A model generated the notes under the pieces. The model saw only the letters and a program-made list of their open reading frames with translations, did not search any database and was not told the DNA's origin. A DNA stretch of 64,000 bases from an uncultured Nitrospirales bacterium (lineage in GTDB: Bacteria; Nitrospirota; Nitrospiria; Nitrospirales; UBA8639), in NCBI GenBank assembly GCA_951812745.1, contig OX638327.1, positions 1,849,914 through 1,913,913 of the forward strand, written 5' to 3'. Made by a program: the position numbers and the translations under genes. Positions 1 to 8,441 of the stretch are shown piece after piece. How positions within the stretch are numbered: position 1 is the stretch's first letter; each line of letters begins with the position of its first letter.

Positions 1-263
1 TCGATCTTCTCGAAGAGTGGTGCGGCCAGGGCATAGGTTGTGACGTGGCTTGGAATCGAGAAAGGCACGGGCGTCCCGGCGCGGTGGAGGAGTTCGAGAC
101 CCTGCGCGGGGTGCTGCACCAGGGTTTCCCGAACGACCTTTTTCCCCGGGACGAGGCATTGCCGGAACCGTTCAATCCCGCGAGCCTCCTGCAACGCCAC
201 CCATCGCTTCACGTGGGCATTCTGCGCGCTACTGATGGATCGAGTCGTTGAAGGCGACGTCAT
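1..263 (-). pseudogene. TrmH/SpoU-type RNA 2'-O-methyltransferase, N-terminal part, frameshifted and cut by window edge
   Basis: Read leftward from an ATG at 263, the product begins with an SISSAQNAHVKRW segment and a CLVPGEK segment, typical of the substrate-binding N-terminus of SpoU/TrmH rRNA or tRNA ribose methyltransferases. At the five-base T run (139-143, A run on the coding strand) the frame changes: removing one base continues the family pattern as VVRETLVQHPAQGLELL and then YALAAPLFEKI up to the window edge. So one extra base breaks the frame. It may be a real mutation or a homopolymer sequencing error. The catalytic SAM-binding domain would lie outside the window. No clear ribosome binding site precedes the ATG. 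Confidence 0.55.
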
Positions 264-486
264 TGAGGGAGGGTGCTCTGTGCCTGCCGATGCCCGGGCA
301 AGCGATGTCGGGTCTCTTCTCTTTTGAGACACCACCGTAAAGAAACAGCAAGAAACTTCTCAACTGCTTATGAACCGGTTGTGATCATGCCTGGGGCGAA
401 CCGTGCCATTGATGGACGGGTCTATCGTCAAGTATCATGGCCCCCGATTGAGAGCGAGATGCGGACCCATCTATGGGAGAGAACAC

Positions 487-1056
487 ATGAAACACATCGC
501 GGGGATTTGCAGTCTTTGCCTCCTGCTTGCGGCTTGGCCGGCCAATGGCGCGGACTGTGACAACTGGAACACCAAGGAGTTTTTCGAGACCGCCACGCCG
601 AAGGCCGTGACCGGTTGCCTGCAAGCCGGGGCCGACCCCAAGGCGCCAGATGAGGCAGTCGGCGGCACCCCCCTGCATTGGGCGGCCCGGTTCAACGAAA
701 ATCCCGCTGTCATCACCGCGTTGCTGGACGAGGGCGCCGACCCCAAGGCGCGGGATGAATTCTTCGACGCGCCTCCCCTGCATCAGGCAGCCGGGCACAA
801 TCACAATCCTGCTGTCATCACCACGCTGCTGAACGCCGGGGCCAACCCGAACGCGCGGGACAAATCCGGCGCGACCCCCCTGCATTGGGCGGCCGGGTTC
901 AACCAACATCCCGCCGTCATCACGGTACTCCTGGATGCGGGCGCCGACACGGCGGCACAGGATGAGAAGGGCCATGTCCCCTCGGACTACGCCGAGAAAA
1001 ACGAGGCGCTCCAGGGCTCCGACGTCTATTGGCGGCTGAAGGCCGGGCGGTTTTGA
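487..1056 (+). CDS. Secreted ankyrin-repeat protein
   Basis: About 189 residues. I start at the ATG at 487 because a GGGAGA lies 6 bases upstream and the product then opens with a clean signal peptide (MKHIAGICSLCLLLAAW, ending near ANGA). Longer in-frame starts would bury the signal. The mature part holds about four ankyrin units (TPLHWAARFNENPAVITALL-type, spaced about 36 residues), each with the TPLH and GAxPxARD consensus. Ankyrin repeats mediate protein-protein contacts; the partner is unknown and the likely location is the periplasm. A paralogue without a signal peptide is encoded at 15138-15743, and both share the opening WNTxxFFxxATPKAVTxCLQAGAD. Confidence 0.8.
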   Translation: MKHIAGICSLCLLLAAWPANGADCDNWNTKEFFETATPKAVTGCLQAGADPKAPDEAVGGTPLHWAARFNENPAVITALLDEGADPKARDEFFDAPPLHQAAGHNHNPAVITTLLNAGANPNARDKSGATPLHWAAGFNQHPAVITVLLDAGADTAAQDEKGHVPSDYAEKNEALQGSDVYWRLKAGRF

Positions 1057-1064
1057 GCCTGCCT

Positions 1065-2183
1065 TTAAAATGAAGAGAAGGACTTCCCTTTCCCGCGGAG
1101 TCGCAGGTCAGGGGTGTGGATCACGACTTCCCAATCCTCACGATTTCGGTCGGTCACGTGCCCGAGGCGGTAGGCTTGTTTCCCGGACTTTGTGACCAAG
1201 TCAAGCGTCCGGTCGGCTTGGCTGTCCGGGACCACCAGACAGAAGCCGATTCCCATGTTGAACACCTCGAACATTTCCGAGTCGGCGATGCCGCCCAGTT
1301 GTTGAAGGAGGGAGAAGATCGGAGGCGGCGAGGGAAACGTCTCGATCACAAACGTGACCTTGGATGGGACGCGGCTGAGGTTCAGAAACCCGTCGCCGGT
1401 AATGTGCGCCAGGGCCTTGACGTCGATGTCCTGTTCCGGGTCGAGGAGCGGCAGGACTTCCTGCGTGTAGATATGCGTCGGTTGGAGTAATGCTTCACCC
1501 AGGGACCGGCCGAGTTCGGGGAAGGTTTTTTCATACAAGGACACGTCGGTTCCAATCGCCTTTCGTGCCAGGGTGAGCCCGTTGCTGTGCACCCCGTTGC
1601 TTTCAATGCCGATGATCACGTCGCCCGGGCAAACACGGTCCCCTACGACGATCCTGTCCAAATCCACGATCCCGATGGCCGACCCCGCCAAATCGAAGCC
1701 TTCGCCGTCCTTGCCCGCTTCACTCTTGATGACGTCCTTGACTTGCGCGATTTCCCCGCCGGGGATGGAGATGCCGGCACGCAGGGCTCCCTCGGTCAAC
1801 CCCTTTGCCAGTTCTCCCAGGCAGCCCGGATCGAGCGTTTGCACCGCGATGTAGTCCACCATGGCCAGGGGGGTCGCTCCGACGCAGAGCAGATCATTGA
1901 CGTTCATGGCGATGCAATCGATACCGATGGTGTCGTATTTTCCCATGCGCTGGGCAATCAGGACCTTGGACCCGACGCCGTCCGTGGTCATGGCGATGCC
2001 CTTGTTGTTGCCGATCTCGATCACGTTGGCGAACAACCCGAAGTCCAGACGGACGCTGCCGGTTTGTCCCTTGGGGACGTTCCACGTCTGCCTGAACTGT
2101 TCGGTAATATCGGCCAGGGATTGCACGACCTGGTCGGTATCAACCCCGGATCCTTGATACGTCATGCCGGGTGAACGGCTCAC
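1065..2183 (-). CDS. purM: Phosphoribosylformylglycinamidine cyclo-ligase (AIR synthetase)
   Basis: Converts FGAM to aminoimidazole ribotide with ATP, the fifth step of purine synthesis, in the cytosol. The product starts TYQGSGVDTD, carries the AMVDYIAVQTLDP and PGGEIAQ stretches that line the ATP site, and has the HITGDGFLNLSRV motif, all typical of PurM. Length (366-372 residues) is slightly above the usual 340-350. Two starts are possible: GTG at 2183 or ATG at 2165; the ATG gives the usual MTY N-terminus and I favour it, although neither has a strong ribosome binding site. It converges tail to tail with the ankyrin gene, 8 bases apart. No other pur gene is in the window. Confidence 0.95.
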   Translation of the reverse strand: MSRSPGMTYQGSGVDTDQVVQSLADITEQFRQTWNVPKGQTGSVRLDFGLFANVIEIGNNKGIAMTTDGVGSKVLIAQRMGKYDTIGIDCIAMNVNDLLCVGATPLAMVDYIAVQTLDPGCLGELAKGLTEGALRAGISIPGGEIAQVKDVIKSEAGKDGEGFDLAGSAIGIVDLDRIVVGDRVCPGDVIIGIESNGVHSNGLTLARKAIGTDVSLYEKTFPELGRSLGEALLQPTHIYTQEVLPLLDPEQDIDVKALAHITGDGFLNLSRVPSKVTFVIETFPSPPPIFSLLQQLGGIADSEMFEVFNMGIGFCLVVPDSQADRTLDLVTKSGKQAYRLGHVTDRNREDWEVVIHTPDLRLRGKGKSFSSF

Positions 2184-2242
2184 TTTACAGGCTTTCTCTC
2201 GGCTATCGGCACGAAGCTTTTCAATGGTGTGATCGCTCCCTT

Positions 2243-2650
2243 TTAGCTCGGACTACCCTGCAACAGCGCGACTCCGTCAAGCTGTGCGGCCTTCAGATCG
2301 AAGCTGTAGAGAGGGCGAGCCCCTGACCGTTCGGCAGCAGCCAGGATCATCAGGTCTGAAAAACCCGCACTGCCCGGCCGGTAGCGGAACGCCGCACGGG
2401 CCACGTCGTCCGCTGCCTCGATGACGAGATGTTCCGTCGCCACCAGTTGTTCCAGCACGGTGGCAATCCGGTCGCGGGTATAGCCATAGGCCCGTTCCAG
2501 CACCCAAGCGAGTTCGACAATGACCTCACGACAGATGAAACCGGGACGTTCGGCCGTGAGCGACTCCAGTAGCGACCGGGCGGCCTCCGCCTGCTGTGCT
2601 TCATCCCGCACCAGGTAGCGGACGAGAACGTTGGTATCGAGTGCGATCAC
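2243..2650 (-). CDS. vapC: VapC-type PIN-domain toxin (ribonuclease)
   Basis: 135 residues, normal for VapC. PIN-domain acidic residues are visible: D5 in MIALDTN, E in the EVIVELAWVLE helix (about 43), and D in GFSDLMILAAAE (about 100). PIN toxins cleave tRNA or rRNA with Mg2+. The start overlaps the stop of the upstream AbrB-type antitoxin by four bases (ATGA), the usual arrangement for a translationally coupled antitoxin-toxin pair. Family assignment is firm; the RNA target cannot be read from sequence. Confidence 0.9.
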   Translation of the reverse strand: MIALDTNVLVRYLVRDEAQQAEAARSLLESLTAERPGFICREVIVELAWVLERAYGYTRDRIATVLEQLVATEHLVIEAADDVARAAFRYRPGSAGFSDLMILAAAERSGARPLYSFDLKAAQLDGVALLQGSPS

Positions 2651-2907
2651 CCCTCACACGCCCCGTCGGCTATGGCCTGCTCCATGTCCTCCAAGGTGAC
2701 GACCAAATCATGCTGCAGCAAGCCGAATAGACGGCTGATCGGACGTACGGGCAAAATCCGCACCTCTCCTTCGAAAATCACGTAGCGCACCCGGTCTCCG
2801 ACCTGCACCCCAAGCACTTCCCGCACAGGCTTAGGCAGCGTCGTCTGTCCTTTTTTGGTAATCGCTGACTCGATCATGGCGAAACCTTGATTTACCTTAC
2901 TTTCCAT
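2647..2907 (-). CDS. vapB: AbrB/SpoVT-type antitoxin (VapB)
   Basis: 86 residues with the swapped-hairpin AbrB DNA-binding fold near the N-terminus (SAITKKGQTTLPKPVREVLGV, then GDRVRYVI) and a C-terminal tail likely to wrap the PIN toxin. The ATG at 2907 has TAAGG about 8 bases upstream; an internal ATG at 2877 would fit the domain start equally well. It precedes and overlaps vapC, so it probably binds its own promoter and represses the pair. Confidence 0.85.
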   Translation of the reverse strand: MESKVNQGFAMIESAITKKGQTTLPKPVREVLGVQVGDRVRYVIFEGEVRILPVRPISRLFGLLQHDLVVTLEDMEQAIADGACEG

Positions 2908-2984
2908 TAGTTTGCCTTACAAAATTGAATTCGTCAAGGATTATTGGGGTTGAAACGTTGACTCCCCCAGCCTATACTTTTTAT

Positions 2985-3103
2985 CAGCGAGGGAAGCAAA
3001 TGGGGTCACCGCTGAAACAGCGACTTTGTTTCCGGGTAAGCGCAGTGACATGAGGCATTGCCCTTCGAGTGGGGAAACACGCTCGAAGGGCAGTTTTGTT
3101 TTC
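2985..3103 (+). other. Structured intergenic element with terminator-like hairpin
   Basis: This non-coding stretch between vapB and tRNA-Gln can fold on the + strand. GTCAC and GTGAC can pair around a small GCTG-AAA-CAGC hairpin. A perfect 11-bp stem follows (3059-3069 with 3082-3092) and then a T-rich run (GTTTTGTTTT, 3093-3102), which looks like a rho-independent terminator. No + strand gene lies upstream, so it could be a small RNA, a leader for the short ORF at 3131, or a terminator for an unseen transcript. I do not recognise a known riboswitch class. Confidence 0.35.
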
Positions 3104-3130
3104 ATGGGGCTACCCGAAAGGAGGACTGCC

Positions 3131-3190
3131 ATGATGAGAGACCACCTGGATCACCCAAAAGCTGGGGCAGACGAGTTTCCTCAACTGTAA
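3131..3190 (+). CDS. Possible 19-residue leader peptide
   Basis: An ATG at 3131 opens a 19-codon ORF (MMRDHLDHPKAGADEFPQL) preceded at good spacing by a very strong ribosome binding site (AAAGGAGG, 4 bases of spacer shifted to about 6). It follows the structured element ending at 3103. Nothing in the peptide identifies a function, and no + strand gene follows closely because the next feature is tRNA-Gln on the other strand. The strong binding site is the only evidence for translation. Confidence 0.25.
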   Translation: MMRDHLDHPKAGADEFPQL

Positions 3191-3261
3191 TGGGAAATCG
3201 AAAGACGCGGCGAAGCGTAGCAGTATTATTGGAACAAAGTAACGAAACCGGGCAAAGATAA

Positions 3262-3335
3262 TGGCTGGGGGACCAGGAATCGAACCTGGGTTCACAGATC
3301 CAAAATCTGTTGTCTTGCCCCTAGACGATCCCCCA
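3262..3335 (-). tRNA. tRNA-Gln (anticodon TTG)
   Basis: The reverse strand folds as a full cloverleaf. The 7-bp acceptor pairs TGGGGGA with TCCCCCA, the anticodon stem ACAGA/TCTGT encloses the loop TTTTGGA with anticodon TTG, and the T arm carries GGTTCGATTCC. The discriminator is G and CCA is encoded at 3262-3264. Confidence 0.95.
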
Positions 3336-3399
3336 GCCGGGGAATCTCACCTTACCCACCCATCTTCATTCAGTCAAGGCCGTTGATGAATGCGGGCCG

Positions 3400-4059
3400 C
3401 TAATACACGCGGCCGGACACGAGCCAATGCCGGTCGTCGGGCACGTCGATCAACAGGCGGCTTAAATTCATTTCCGCCATCTGGGCCGCGATTTCGTCTT
3501 CGGTGAAGGCGCTCAATAAGGAATGATAAAAATCATGGCGTAGTTGTTCGGGCTCGTCAGCCGCGTAGTGTTCGACCAGGGCCTGAGCCTCCTCCGGTGT
3601 GTCGGGTCGCAACAAATCCATGATGAGTACCGGAGCCCCCGGCTTGGCCAAGGTTTTCACTGCATACCAAAACTGAAACGCGTTGGGCACATGATGCACC
3701 AGGCTATTGGAGATCACGGCATCCGCCGGGCTATCCAACTGCAGATCCTGGAACCGTCCGCAGATGAGTTTGATCCGGTCCTCAAGCCCTGCCTGGCGCA
3801 CGGCTTCCTTTGCCAAATGCAGCATGGGGCCGGACGCATCGACTGCGGTGACTTGAAGCGCGGGACGACTCCGCAGAAGCCGAATTGGAATATCCGCCGG
3901 GCCACAGCCCAAATCCAACACGGTTTCCTCCCGAACCTCGGGGAACAATGCCAAAAATTGATCGACGAACCCCTGATTTTCTTCCGCGAAATCGGCGTTC
4001 GCATACACCCGGGCCTGCTCGTCCCCATCCATGACCTCCGGTTCAAGAATCCGTTCCAT
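3400..4059 (-). CDS. Class I SAM-dependent methyltransferase
   Basis: About 219 residues from the ATG at 4059, chosen because GGAAA lies about 9 bases upstream and the longer ORF has no support. The SAM-binding motif I is VLDLGCGPADIPIRLL, motif II acidic end is VTAVDASGPML, and motif IV/post I is DAVISNSLVHHVP, as in Methyltransf_25/31-type enzymes. The C-terminus is an antiparallel extension of the Rossmann fold (WLVSGRVY). The substrate is unknown. It is divergent from apaH with a 158-bp shared upstream region. Confidence 0.8.
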   Translation of the reverse strand: MERILEPEVMDGDEQARVYANADFAEENQGFVDQFLALFPEVREETVLDLGCGPADIPIRLLRSRPALQVTAVDASGPMLHLAKEAVRQAGLEDRIKLICGRFQDLQLDSPADAVISNSLVHHVPNAFQFWYAVKTLAKPGAPVLIMDLLRPDTPEEAQALVEHYAADEPEQLRHDFYHSLLSAFTEDEIAAQMAEMNLSRLLIDVPDDRHWLVSGRVY

Positions 4060-4217
4060 GTCTGCGTTTCCTTTCCACGGCCCTCTGTCCCTCAACACCG
4101 GTCGCGTGATCGTACCTAGCCCTACCAGTGGGATTCAAGGTGGAGTATAAATTCCGCTTGCACCATTCCCGGGTTCTGGCTAAGGTCTGATGAATGCTGC
4201 TCCTGTAGGGAACCCGT

Positions 4218-5018
4218 ATGGCCACGTACGCAATAGGCGATATTCAGGGGTGCCTGACTCCCCTCCAAAAACTGTTGGATCGCATTCGATTCGATCCGTC
4301 CGCTGATCGGCTGTGGTTTGTCGGCGATTTAGTCAACCGCGGCCCCCATTCGTTGGAAGTGCTGCGCTTCATCAAAGATCTCGAAAGCCGTTGCGTGGTC
4401 GTGCTCGGCAACCATGATTTGCATGTATTGGCGGTCCATTGCGGAGTCGCGCGGCTCCGGAAACAGGATACGATTCAGCCGGTCCTGGAGGCGCCTGATG
4501 CCAAGGAATTGCTGGACTGGCTGCGCCGTCAATCCATGCTCCATCGTGAAGGTGAGTATCTGCTTGTCCACGCCGGCATTCTTCCCCAATGGTCCGTCGA
4601 ACAAGCAGTAGGATTGGCCGCGGAAGTGGAGGAGGCCCTCGCATCCGAGGAATATCACACGCTCTTACCGTTCATTTACCGCAGTGAGGAGACCCGTTGG
4701 TCCGACACCATGCCGTCCCCGGCCCGCCTTGGTGTGATCACCAACGTCATGACCAGAATGCGGATGTGTTCACCGGATGGCCTCATCGACCTTTCGTTCA
4801 AAGGTCCGCCCGAACAGGCCCCTGCCGGCCTCTCCCCATGGTTTCACCTGCCCCCTCGCATCCCACGAACCGAAACGGTGATTTGCGGGCATTGGTCGGC
4901 CTTAGGGGTGTGCCTGGACGAAGGGGTGATCGCGTTGGACGGAGGGTGCGTCTGGGGAAACGAGTTGGCCTGTCTTCGATTGGAAGACAAGAAACTGTAC
5001 ACGATCGCGTGTTGCTGA
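4218..5018 (+). CDS. apaH: Symmetrical bis(5'-nucleosyl)-tetraphosphatase
   Basis: Hydrolyses diadenosine tetraphosphate to two ADP and in other bacteria also removes NpnN RNA caps. Metallophosphatase motifs are all present: GDIQG (7-11), GDLVNRGP (36-43), GNHD (64-67) and VHAGILP, plus a late GHWSALG. Length of 266 residues matches the family. The stop overlaps the start of the sensor kinase by one base (TGATG), so the two are probably co-translated, an unusual partner for apaH. Confidence 0.95.
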   Translation: MATYAIGDIQGCLTPLQKLLDRIRFDPSADRLWFVGDLVNRGPHSLEVLRFIKDLESRCVVVLGNHDLHVLAVHCGVARLRKQDTIQPVLEAPDAKELLDWLRRQSMLHREGEYLLVHAGILPQWSVEQAVGLAAEVEEALASEEYHTLLPFIYRSEETRWSDTMPSPARLGVITNVMTRMRMCSPDGLIDLSFKGPPEQAPAGLSPWFHLPPRIPRTETVICGHWSALGVCLDEGVIALDGGCVWGNELACLRLEDKKLYTIACC

Positions 5019-6853
5019 TGCTTCCCATGGCTGCGCTCGAATTTCCAGCAGAACCCGCGTCCGGCGACCGAGAAAATGGCTTGATCGAGCTCCTTTCGAA
5101 AGAGCATTCCATCCTTGAAAGACCTTTCATGCTTTTCCGCCCGTTCGGGGTTGCCCCGAACGGGGAAAAAATTCGCGACGTGAGCGGGATGACGATCAAA
5201 GCGAACGTCGAGTATTTGGAAGAAGTCGTCAGCGAGAAAAACGGGGACGCCGCCGGGCGTCACGCCGTTGACCGCCTCTGCGATTCCCTGAATGCCCGGA
5301 TCGGCGATCCCTCGTATCACGTCACCCCCGAATTTCTACACAATATCTGGCACAGTTATTCCTATGAATTCACGTGTTACCTCGGTGAGTTCTGCATCCT
5401 GATCTCCGGGGATCCCGACTTTCAATTCGAAATGGGTAAACACAAATTCATTTCTCCCGTCATTCAAACCCTGGGCCGCCCATTTTCCGTTGCGCAAATC
5501 TTCAAAATGTTTCCGCACTTCGGGGAAAAATTTACCAAAGGATCCATCCATCATAGCGTGTCGTTCGTGACCAACGGCTCAGCCGTTCTTCGCATGAAAT
5601 TTACCGACCACGTCTATGAGCAATTCGGCCCCTACCGCAAACGGTGCGCCTACATCGTCTGCCAAACCGCCAAGGCCGGCATCCTCGCCGTGCCCCAAAA
5701 GGTTCACCAACTGGGCTTTGCCAGTGTCCGCGACCTCCAATGCATTGCGGACGGAGACGAGTCCTGTGAATGGGAATTCCATTGGCCCGCCCAGCCGCTC
5801 TCTGAAACCCGTGGCTGGGCTGTGACCGGGACCGCAGCAGGCGTGAGCTTCCTGGCCTTTTTCTACATCCGGTGGGTACACCCGGAGCTTTCCTGGCCAG
5901 AGACCGCTGTCTGGACGATCATCTCGGGCATGGCTTCCTGGTTCGTCGGTCAGGGGTATCGTCTCAAGAAGAAGGTGAAAGAGCAGGAAACCTTGCTCAA
6001 GGAACAAGTGGCTTCCGTGGATGCCCGCCATGAAGAGCTTCGTGAAGCCTATCTCGAGCAGGAACGAACGGTCGTGGAACTCCGTACGCTGAACGTGGAT
6101 CTGGAAAACCGGGTACGGGAACGAACCCAATCACTTGATGCCGCCAATCAAAAGTTACGTGAACTGGATCAACGCAAATCCGCCTTCGTCTCCATGACAT
6201 CGCACGAAATACGCACACCCCTCACCTCCATGAAGGGGTTCGTGGAAAACATGCTGGCCGGAGTGACCGGAGATTTACGAGAGCGACAGGTCCTGTATCT
6301 CACGCGGGTCAAGTATAACATCGAACGGTTGACGCGAACGCTGAACGACCTGCTGGACCTGTCCCGGATCGAAGCCGGCCACGTGGAATTACGATTGGCT
6401 GACGTGTCGCTGGCCGAAGTGATTGCGGAAGCTCTTGATAGTCTACGCCCACAGGCAGAGGCGAAATCCCTCGCGCTGGAGACCGAGCCCCCTTCGCAGC
6501 TTCCTCCGGTCCGTGGAGACCGTGACAAGATTCTTCAGATTTTGACGAACCTCATTCACAACGCCATCAAATTTACGCCGTCATCCGGACGCATCGCGAT
6601 CTCGCTCACGCCGATGGAAGACTCCGCGATCCAGGTGTGCATCGCCGACACGGGATGCGGCATCGCTTCCGAAGAAGTACCACATGTGTTCGATCGCTTT
6701 TATCGGAGCGACAGTGGGCAGACGGAGTCGCGGGGAGCCGGGTTGGGATTGGCGATTACGAAAAGTCTGGTGGATCTGCATCGAGGACGGATCTGGGTGG
6801 AAAGCACCGTGGGCAGCGGGAGCCGATTCTATTTTACGCTCCCCACCCGTTGA
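5018..6853 (+). CDS. Membrane-bound sensor histidine kinase with V4R-like N-terminal sensor domain
   Basis: About 611 residues from the ATG that overlaps the apaH stop (an ATG at 5027 is an alternative). Residues about 30-257 form a soluble sensor-like region. Its end (FASVRDLQCIADGDESCEWEF) resembles the tail of V4R/haem-NO-type small-molecule domains; that link is tentative. Two hydrophobic helices follow (about 266-288 and 294-313), then a coiled coil (315-385), a HisKA domain with the phospho-acceptor in SMTSHEIRTPL (H396), and an HATPase domain with N box NAIKF, ADTGCGI and GAGLGLAI. It converges on the NtrC-type regulator just downstream, which is its likely partner though phosphotransfer is inferred. 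Confidence 0.85.
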   Translation: MLPMAALEFPAEPASGDRENGLIELLSKEHSILERPFMLFRPFGVAPNGEKIRDVSGMTIKANVEYLEEVVSEKNGDAAGRHAVDRLCDSLNARIGDPSYHVTPEFLHNIWHSYSYEFTCYLGEFCILISGDPDFQFEMGKHKFISPVIQTLGRPFSVAQIFKMFPHFGEKFTKGSIHHSVSFVTNGSAVLRMKFTDHVYEQFGPYRKRCAYIVCQTAKAGILAVPQKVHQLGFASVRDLQCIADGDESCEWEFHWPAQPLSETRGWAVTGTAAGVSFLAFFYIRWVHPELSWPETAVWTIISGMASWFVGQGYRLKKKVKEQETLLKEQVASVDARHEELREAYLEQERTVVELRTLNVDLENRVRERTQSLDAANQKLRELDQRKSAFVSMTSHEIRTPLTSMKGFVENMLAGVTGDLRERQVLYLTRVKYNIERLTRTLNDLLDLSRIEAGHVELRLADVSLAEVIAEALDSLRPQAEAKSLALETEPPSQLPPVRGDRDKILQILTNLIHNAIKFTPSSGRIAISLTPMEDSAIQVCIADTGCGIASEEVPHVFDRFYRSDSGQTESRGAGLGLAITKSLVDLHRGRIWVESTVGSGSRFYFTLPTR

Positions 6854-6867
6854 ATCGGGAAGCGCCC

Positions 6868-8268
6868 TTACTTCTCGTCCTTTCGGTCTTCCGCCTGTTT
6901 TTGTTTGAGAACGCGCGCGAGGTAGGAGCGCTGGAGCCCCAGCGCTTCCGCGGCTTTGGTCTGGTTGCCATGGGTGCGTTTCAGCGCCTGCTCGATCAGA
7001 AAGTGCCGGTAGCGTTCCATGGCCTGATGGTAGGGCAGAGCGTTCGCCTCCCGGACTTGCGGCTCTTCATAAACTTTGGGCTCTTCTTCGTCATCATGTG
7101 GGAGGCGTAAATGCTCGGGGCCAATCTCGCGGCCGCCAGCCAAGACCACGGCCCGGGCCACGGCATTCTCCAATTCCCGTACGTTGCCCGGCCACGGATA
7201 CGCTTGCATGGTCTGGAGAGCGGATGCCGTCAGGTGCATGCCGGGCTTTCCCATTTCCTTCGTGTAGCGTTGAAGAAAGAGTTCGGCCAAATGAGAGATT
7301 TCATCGGGTCGCTCACGTAACGGGGGGATGGACACGCTAATCACGTTCAACCGATGAAACAGATCTTCACGGAACGCGCCTTTTTTCACGGCCGTTGAGA
7401 GATCGCGATTCGTCGCGGCAATCACCCGGATGTTGACCCGAACGACGCGCGTCCCACCCACCCGATGAAATTCCCGGTCCTGCAGGAGGCGCAACAATTT
7501 GGCTTGCAGGTCCGGGGCCATGTCCCCGATCTCGTCCAGGAAGAGGGTGCCTTCATCGGCCATCTCGACTTTTCCTTTTTGTTGCGTCGTCGCTCCCGTG
7601 AAGGCGCCTTTTTCATGGCCGAACAATTCGTTTTCGAGCAAGGTCTCGGTTAAGGCCACACAATTAATCACCACAAAGGGCTTATCGACCCGCTTGCTCC
7701 ATTGATGGATGGACCTGGCAAAGAGTTCCTTGCCCGTGCCGCTCTCTCCCAGCAGCAGCACGGTGGCCTCAGATTCAGCTACCCGTTTGGTCAACTCAAT
7801 CAATGCCACCATGGCCGGCGTATCCGCCACGATGGTGCCGTACCGGGATTCGACTTCCTCGCGCAACACGGCGACGTGCCGTTTCAGGCCCTCGCGTTCC
7901 AGGGTCTTTTGCATCACCAAGGTCAGGTGATCCATATCCAGGGGTTTCGTGAGAAAATCCGCGGCTCCATACTTCATGGCTTCCACGGCTACCTGAATCG
8001 TCCCATGAGCCGTCATCACGATGATCGGGGGGCGATGCGCCAGGATCGCCTGCTCTTGCCGGGCTAATTGTTCCAGGACTTCCAGGCCCGTCATCCGGGG
8101 CATTTGCAAATCGAGCAACACGAGTCCGGGTTCCTCGGACTCCAGGAGTTCAAGGGCGCGTTGCCCGTCACCGGCGGCCAGCGTGGTATAGCCCAACGCC
8201 TCCAAGCGATCCGTCAACATCAACACGATGTCGGGATCATCATCGACCACGAGAACTTTTTTCTGCAT
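6868..8268 (-). CDS. NtrC-family sigma-54-dependent response regulator
   Basis: 466 residues from the ATG at 8268, where the receiver domain begins (MQKKVLVVDDDPDIV). Receiver 1-120 has phospho-acceptor D53 in LVLLDLQMP. The AAA+ domain (about 140-380) has Walker A GESGTGKE, the sigma-54 contact loop GAFTGA and arginine-finger region. A Fis-type HTH is at the C-terminus (GNQTKAAEALGLQRSYLARVL). GAFTGA shows it activates sigma-54 promoters. A perfect 20-bp palindrome lies 12 bases upstream of the start. It is tail to tail with the sensor kinase, 14 bases apart. Confidence 0.93.
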   Translation of the reverse strand: MQKKVLVVDDDPDIVLMLTDRLEALGYTTLAAGDGQRALELLESEEPGLVLLDLQMPRMTGLEVLEQLARQEQAILAHRPPIIVMTAHGTIQVAVEAMKYGAADFLTKPLDMDHLTLVMQKTLEREGLKRHVAVLREEVESRYGTIVADTPAMVALIELTKRVAESEATVLLLGESGTGKELFARSIHQWSKRVDKPFVVINCVALTETLLENELFGHEKGAFTGATTQQKGKVEMADEGTLFLDEIGDMAPDLQAKLLRLLQDREFHRVGGTRVVRVNIRVIAATNRDLSTAVKKGAFREDLFHRLNVISVSIPPLRERPDEISHLAELFLQRYTKEMGKPGMHLTASALQTMQAYPWPGNVRELENAVARAVVLAGGREIGPEHLRLPHDDEEEPKVYEEPQVREANALPYHQAMERYRHFLIEQALKRTHGNQTKAAEALGLQRSYLARVLKQKQAEDRKDEK

Positions 8269-8280
8269 GGGTACCCGGGG

Positions 8281-8300
8281 GGAACAACGATCGTTGTTCC
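8281..8300. promoter_or_regulatory. Perfect 20-bp palindrome upstream of the response regulator
   Basis: GGAACAACGATCGTTGTTCC equals its own reverse complement and ends 12 bases before the regulator's start codon, a position suited to an operator or a leader hairpin. The 12-base core CAACGATCGTTG recurs at 49598-49609 next to a vapC gene. It could be a binding site for a dimeric regulator or a short repeat unit; only the symmetry is observed. Confidence 0.4.
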
Positions 8301-8441
8301 TGATAAGAACACCTATGAGGAAACGACCGGAAGCGATTCTAGGCCTAGCCTCCGCAAATCTCAATGGATTTTATAACGATCGGTTCATAACGATGGCCGT
8401 CGCACGATCTGTTCCCCTCTTTGTAAGGACGGGGCAGCCCC

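Noticed and set aside
385-975. Reverse-strand open frame of 196 codons
   Set aside because: It is antisense to the ankyrin gene; the repeats on the + strand explain its repetitive look.
1587-2174. Long + strand open frame opposite purM
   Set aside because: Mirror of a conserved gene; GC-rich codons leave the antisense open. Same reasoning applies to other long antisense frames across mfd, gyrB and thrS.
2941-3132. Reverse ORF of 63 codons between vapB and tRNA-Gln
   Set aside because: It runs through the hairpin and leader-like region; no ribosome binding site or protein pattern.
4697-5017. 107-codon upstream extension of the sensor kinase
   Set aside because: It lies wholly inside apaH in another frame and has no domain; the ATG at 5018 is a natural start.
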